In this document: positions 60,204-64,000 of the stretch, piece by piece | How positions within the stretch are numbered: position 1 is the first letter of the stretch | Layout of the letters: each line of letters starts with the position of its first letter | Assembly (NCBI GenBank): GCA_031261005.1 | Contig: JAISKF010000044.1 | Location: 33,054 to 97,053, forward strand | Source: Enterobacteriaceae bacterium | Lineage (GTDB): Bacteria > Pseudomonadota > Gammaproteobacteria > Enterobacterales > Enterobacteriaceae | Reading direction: 5' to 3' | DNA length: 64,000 bases | Translations under genes and position numbers: made by a program | The notes under the pieces: generated by a model | The model's database searches: none | Told to the model about the DNA's origin: nothing | The model's input: the letters and a program-made list of their open reading frames with translations, nothing else

Positions 60204-60814
60204 GGTGCTTCCTTCTCTTTTTGTTGTGATGATGATTGTTGCTGTAATTGAACTACCGCCTGCAACTGTTGTTGCTGTTTGCTATGGCAATCAACACACA
60301 ACTTAATTTGCCCTTTTTGATCTAATCCTTTTACTGGATCAGTCGCGCTATGCAGTTTATGGCAACTCGCACAGGAAGTTTTCAGGATATGCACATCATG
60401 CGCCCACAACGCTTTACGCAGTTTTTCCGGCTGATGACAGGTCAAACAAACCTGATTTTGTTTATCCACCGGAAAGGTATCTTTATTGAAACGCATAGCA
60501 TCTGGCACGCCATCACGGTGATCCGGCGAAATATTGCCATGACAGTTAGTACAAGTGACTGGCAGCGCCGTATTTGGATTAATGGCTTTGGCATGCGTAC
60601 CGTGCATACCATTTTTGTTTTCTTTATGACATTGGGTACAAGCGTAATCGCGGTTACGCTGCAACTCCACTTTGTATTCTGTCGATTGGTTTTCGGACGA
60701 TAGGGCTGCATTCTGTTCTGATGCTGTTGCCGCAAACAACGGTGTTGCCGTCAGCATAAACATCGATACCAGTATTAACAGCCCGCCCTTGATGAATGAA
60801 CGTAAACTGCCCAT
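60200..60814 (-). CDS. nrfB: NrfB pentahaem cytochrome c
   Basis: A 204-residue secreted protein with five CxxCH sites: CTQCH, CTNCH, CLTCH, CASCH and CVDCH. This is the NrfB electron donor to NrfA. The signal peptide is GGLLILVSMFMLTATPLFA. A Gln-rich C-terminal tail (QQQQLQAVVQLQQQSSSQQ) is longer than in E. coli. Confidence 0.94.
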   Translation of the reverse strand: MGSLRSFIKGGLLILVSMFMLTATPLFAATASEQNAALSSENQSTEYKVELQRNRDYACTQCHKENKNGMHGTHAKAINPNTALPVTCTNCHGNISPDHRDGVPDAMRFNKDTFPVDKQNQVCLTCHQPEKLRKALWAHDVHILKTSCASCHKLHSATDPVKGLDQKGQIKLCVDCHSKQQQQLQAVVQLQQQSSSQQKEKEAP

Positions 60815-60864
60815 GATGATTCCACCTTAGTAAGGCTCCGCGCTAAACGGAGCCGATAACTTTT

Positions 60865-62283
60865 TTACTTGCTTAACAAGCGCCCTTCTTTTCTCGCATT
60901 AGCGTCCCACTCAGCAGCGCGGGTTTTCAGGAATTCTTGTTTTTCGCTCTCAAGTTTTGGCATATCCATACCTAATGCTTTCTGAGCATTCGCTTTAGTG
61001 GAAAGATCCGGTAACTCAATTTCGTGAGTAATCCCTTTTGTTGCTAATAAACGCGCCAGTTTGGTACGAGCATCGGACGATTTATCCAGCGAAGTACCTA
61101 ATATTTTCAGCGCAACTTCTGGCGCGTGCATGTGGACACCGTGCGAAGCGATGGCGTAGTCCCAACGCCATTGGGCATGACGAATATCCAGCAAGATTGG
61201 TTTCATCTCTGTTTCTGTTGCTCCGGCGTCCCATGCTGCTTTCGCTTCATAGTGAGCATGAACTAACTGACGTTCAGCTTTTTGGCGTAACTCTTTCACC
61301 GCCGCTTTACGCGTCGCAACAATATCCTGTAACGCTTCTTTACTTTGGGTATGGCAGTTAGCGCAAGTTTCATTGAAACGGTCGAAAGGATTGCCGACTT
61401 TATGGTCGGTATAAATTTTGCCTTCAGCGTTCTGAACTTTCGGCATGTGGCAGTCAATACAGGTCACGTTGTTTTTGCCGTGAATACCCTGACTCCACGT
61501 TTCATATTCTGGATGCTGCGCTTTGATCATCGGCGTTTTAGAGAGCTGATGCGTCCAGTCGGAGAAAGAAATATTGTCGTAATACTGTTCCATCGCTTCA
61601 ACGGTCATGCCGTTGTCCCACGGGAATCTCACCGCTTTGTTTTTGCCGTCAAAGTAATATTCAACATGGCAATTACTACACACCATCGTTTGCTGATCTA
61701 AACGGCTCGCTTTATCAAACGGTTTGTTAATCACTTCAAATGCGCGCGCAGTATAAGGACGGGACAGATACAGTGCTGGTTTTCCATCAGCGAAATCTTT
61801 CGAGGCGGTGTCATGGCAATCGGCACAACCGATTGGGTTGACAATTTGCGCGCCGCCGCGCGACCACATACCTTGAAAATAACTATCCTCACCGCTTTCA
61901 TCGATTAACCGTGCAACATCAGGGCTTTTACAGCTCCAACATGCCATTGGCAGAGGACCATCGGTATCTTTTACCGGTGCGCCAGTACGCAGTGATTGAC
62001 GAATATCGGTGATAGCATAAAAGTGACCGCGCGCTTTTTTATAATCTTTCGCGAATGGATAACCTGCCCAGAGAATAACCATATCAGGATATTCGTCCAG
62101 ACCGCCGCCCAACTTATCTAACTCGCTGGTTGCTCGCCATGAATCGTATTGATCTGCATGGTCTTTCGCAAAAACTTCGTTGCGAGCCTCCACATCTGAT
62201 TTAGCGGCTGCTGTATTGCTCATCAATAACGATGAAAACAATATCAGTAAACCTGCTGATAACGTTGCCTTAATCTTGCCCAC
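60865..62283 (-). CDS. nrfA: Cytochrome c552 nitrite reductase NrfA
   Basis: I start at the GTG at 62283 because GGGAG lies eight bases before it and a signal peptide follows at once ([19 protein letters not shown]); the in-frame ATG at 62307 and TTG at 62328 lack ribosome sites. The 472-residue protein has the special catalytic haem site CWSCK and four CxxCH sites (CADCH, CSNCH, CIDCH, CANCH). It reduces nitrite to ammonium in the periplasm. An FNR site lies about 210 bp upstream. Confidence 0.96.
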   Translation of the reverse strand: MGKIKATLSAGLLILFSSLLMSNTAAAKSDVEARNEVFAKDHADQYDSWRATSELDKLGGGLDEYPDMVILWAGYPFAKDYKKARGHFYAITDIRQSLRTGAPVKDTDGPLPMACWSCKSPDVARLIDESGEDSYFQGMWSRGGAQIVNPIGCADCHDTASKDFADGKPALYLSRPYTARAFEVINKPFDKASRLDQQTMVCSNCHVEYYFDGKNKAVRFPWDNGMTVEAMEQYYDNISFSDWTHQLSKTPMIKAQHPEYETWSQGIHGKNNVTCIDCHMPKVQNAEGKIYTDHKVGNPFDRFNETCANCHTQSKEALQDIVATRKAAVKELRQKAERQLVHAHYEAKAAWDAGATETEMKPILLDIRHAQWRWDYAIASHGVHMHAPEVALKILGTSLDKSSDARTKLARLLATKGITHEIELPDLSTKANAQKALGMDMPKLESEKQEFLKTRAAEWDANARKEGRLLSK

Positions 62284-62484
62284 GGTAATTACTCCCAGTT
62301 TGTACATCGCCGAATCGATTTTGCTCAATGGAGAGCTTGTTATATTTATTTGCTGTACCGAAAGATCATTCGGTCAGTATTTTTAGTATTTATTTAAAAT
62401 ATAATGAATCAGTGGAGCAATTAAATATCTGTGTGAATTTTGGTTGCTTTAGATCAATAAACCGCAAGCTAAAAAGTCATTTTC

Positions 62485-62498
62485 TTGATAAGGTTCAA
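62485..62498. promoter_or_regulatory. FNR site upstream of nrfA
   Basis: TTGATAAGGTTCAA matches the FNR consensus TTGAT-N4-ATCAA at nine of ten positions. It lies in the 490-bp AT-rich gap between nrfA and divergent mobA, where I see no gene. It implies anaerobic induction of nrf. Confidence 0.75.
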
Positions 62499-62773
62499 AT
62501 AAAAATATTGCAATTAAATCAATGATAACCATAAATAGTTATTTGAATTTAATACCTATTTTTAGGTATTTTCTTATTAAAGATATTTAATTATACCTAT
62601 TATTGGTTAATATATATTTAAATAAACTAAATAACTTACTAAATATATTTATATAACTTTTCTTTATTTTATTTGAATGAAAATAATTATCACTTAAATA
62701 AATAAACTAAACGATTCCCATTTAATCACGCTAGAATGTTCTCCATATTTAAGTGAAATAAAAAGGGAAACAG

Positions 62774-63349
62774 ATGCCGATACCTACAATAACCGGCGCG
62801 ATCCTCGCCGGTGGGCGAGCAACCAGAATGGGCGGTACGGATAAGGGTCTGGTGTTACTAGATGGCATTCCGCTATATCAACATGTGCTAAAACGGCTGA
62901 AACCGCAGGTTGAAAGTGTGATGATCAGCGCGAATCGTAATATAGAAGAATATGAAAAAAGCGGCTGTGCGGTGTTCTCCGATTCTATTAATGGCTTTAA
63001 TGGTCCTTTAGCGGGTATGTTAACGGTTCTGGAACACAGTCCGACAGAATGGGTGCTGTTCTCTCCTTGTGATACACCGCTAATCCCCGATGATTTAGCC
63101 CAGCGATTGTGGCAGCGCAGAAATAACAAATCGGCTGCCTATGCGGATAATGGCGATAGAGCGCACCCGACGATAGCTTTGTTGCATACGCAATTAATCC
63201 AACCTCTGCGGAACTATTTACTCGCAGGAGATCGCAAGTTGATGATTTTTTTATCACAACAACAAGCAACTGCCGTTGATTTTCAGGATAATCCCGCAGC
63301 ATTTAGAAATATCAATACATTAGATGAATGTATTGATTGGAATCGATGA
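62774..63349 (+). CDS. mobA: Molybdenum cofactor guanylyltransferase
   Basis: A 191-residue nucleotidyltransferase with the signature GAILAGGRATRMGGTDKGL and FSPCDTPLIPDDL. It adds GMP to Mo-molybdopterin to build the bis-MGD cofactor used by formate dehydrogenase and related enzymes. It is divergent from nrfA and overlaps mobB (ATGA). Confidence 0.96.
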   Translation: MPIPTITGAILAGGRATRMGGTDKGLVLLDGIPLYQHVLKRLKPQVESVMISANRNIEEYEKSGCAVFSDSINGFNGPLAGMLTVLEHSPTEWVLFSPCDTPLIPDDLAQRLWQRRNNKSAAYADNGDRAHPTIALLHTQLIQPLRNYLLAGDRKLMIFLSQQQATAVDFQDNPAAFRNINTLDECIDWNR

Positions 63350-63864
63350 TGATAAATAACAAAATTCCTTTATTAGGCATTACCGCTTACAGCGGTACAG
63401 GGAAAACGACATTACTAAAAAAATTATTTCCATTATTAGCATCAATGGGCATTCGCTGTGCCTTAATTAAACATTCTCATCATAATATGGATATTGATAC
63501 GCCGGGAAAAGACAGCTATGAGCTGCGAAAAGCTGGAGCAATGCAAACAATTGTAGCTTGCGATCAACGCTGGGCATTGATGACAGAAACACCGAATAAT
63601 ACGGTAGACCTCGCTCAATTAGCGAGTAAATTTGATAACTCACAGATCGATTTAGTATTAGTTGAGGGATTCAAATGTGAAAAAATTGATAAAATTACGC
63701 TGTTTCGAGCAGCGGTTGGTAAACCGCTGGCAGGATTAATCGATCAGCATGTGATTGCATTAGCTACAGATGAGGAAATTCATCTTAGCACTCCAACAAT
63801 TAATATTAATGATCCACAGGCTGTCGCTGAATTTATAAAAACTTGGCTCGATGGGAAAAAATAA
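63346..63864 (+). CDS. mobB: Molybdopterin-guanine dinucleotide biosynthesis adaptor MobB
   Basis: The 172-residue GTP-binding protein has the P-loop AYSGTGKTTLLKKL and LIKHSHHNMDIDTPGKDSYELRKAGA, as in E. coli MobB. It assists MobA. I chose the ATG at 63346, overlapping the mobA stop; an upstream in-frame TTG is not needed. Two tandem hairpins follow the stop. Confidence 0.95.
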   Translation: MMINNKIPLLGITAYSGTGKTTLLKKLFPLLASMGIRCALIKHSHHNMDIDTPGKDSYELRKAGAMQTIVACDQRWALMTETPNNTVDLAQLASKFDNSQIDLVLVEGFKCEKIDKITLFRAAVGKPLAGLIDQHVIALATDEEIHLSTPTININDPQAVAEFIKTWLDGKK

Positions 63865-63891
63865 CTTTTTAAATCCCCAAAAGTAATAAAT

Positions 63892-63938
63892 CCACCTGCA
63901 TAGCAGGTGGCTTTGACACAGCCCCCTAAAAGGGGGCT
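63892..63938 (+). terminator. Two tandem hairpins after mobB
   Basis: CCACCTGC/GCAGGTGG (63892-63899 with 63903-63910) is followed by AGCCCCCT/AGGGGGCT (63920-63927 with 63931-63938). Both have 3-base loops. The downstream T-run is weak; they may also be a repeat unit. Confidence 0.6.
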
Positions 63939-64000
63939 AATACACTAACTTTCAAGACCCAGTTGTAATTGTCTTTCCTCTTCCTCTTTCGCAACCTTAT

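Overview
The window reads as chromosome from a gammaproteobacterium of the order Enterobacterales. The order of housekeeping genes follows E. coli over long stretches (envC-yibQ; hldD-waaF-waaC ... waaA-coaD-mutM-rpmG-rpmB-radC-coaBC-dut-slmA; dcuB-fumB; selA-selB; fdhD beside a formate dehydrogenase operon; dsbA-srkA-yihD ... mobA-mobB). There is an ERIC element, and ribosomal proteins L28 and L33 are near-identical to the enteric ones. Base composition is moderately AT-rich and intergenic regions are very AT-rich. A genus close to Budvicia/Pragia/Limnobaculum or to the Proteus/Providencia/Photorhabdus group would fit, but I cannot fix it from the sequence.

Layout. 1-1855: end of envC, yibQ and a decayed family 2 glycosyltransferase. 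2090-14268: lipopolysaccharide core locus (hldD, waaF, waaC, a decayed and an intact family 4 glycosyltransferase, an O-antigen ligase, a WabN-like deacetylase on the opposite strand, WabG- and WabH-like transferases, waaA, waaE) ending in coaD. 14428-19511: DNA repair, ribosomal protein, cofactor and nucleotide genes (mutM, rpmG, rpmB, radC, coaBC, dut, slmA). 19593-23403: a three-gene membrane gluconate-dehydrogenase-type operon. 24136-27400: dcuB-fumB for fumarate respiration. 28291-33784: a Na+/H+ antiporter, a purine permease, a dCMP deaminase and two unknown membrane proteins. 34134-34925: a probable TumE-type toxin-antitoxin pair with a palindromic operator. 35019-40064: selC, a Zur-controlled zinc-free L36 paralogue, ygjV, selB and selA. 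40320-44342: an Fbp/Afu-type ABC importer. 44396-49864: fdhE, a wrecked fdnH-fdnI remnant, the selenoprotein fdnG and fdhD. 50189-54611: yjdM, yibL, a DUF3053 lipoprotein, dsbA, srkA, yihD. 54725-62283: a complete nrfABCD cluster followed by cytochrome c haem-lyase genes. 62774-63864: mobA and mobB.

How it works together. Much of the second half is anaerobic respiration: selenocysteine synthesis and insertion (selA, selB, selC), molybdenum cofactor maturation (mobA, mobB, fdhD), a selenocysteine formate dehydrogenase catalytic subunit, periplasmic nitrite reduction to ammonia (nrf), cytochrome c assembly, DsbA, and fumarate/C4-dicarboxylate exchange. The main contradiction is that the formate dehydrogenase catalytic subunit and its accessory genes are intact, while its iron-sulfur and cytochrome b subunits have been reduced to one 290-bp relic.

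The window also carries a dispersed repeat family. A 70-bp core made of two inverted GTAG-headed REP hairpins (a REPIN) sits inside an AT-rich element ending in AACCTGA...GGATAAG inverted repeats. Some copies have 4-bp direct repeats at their ends. The family appears as full, single-hairpin, tandem and core-less forms.
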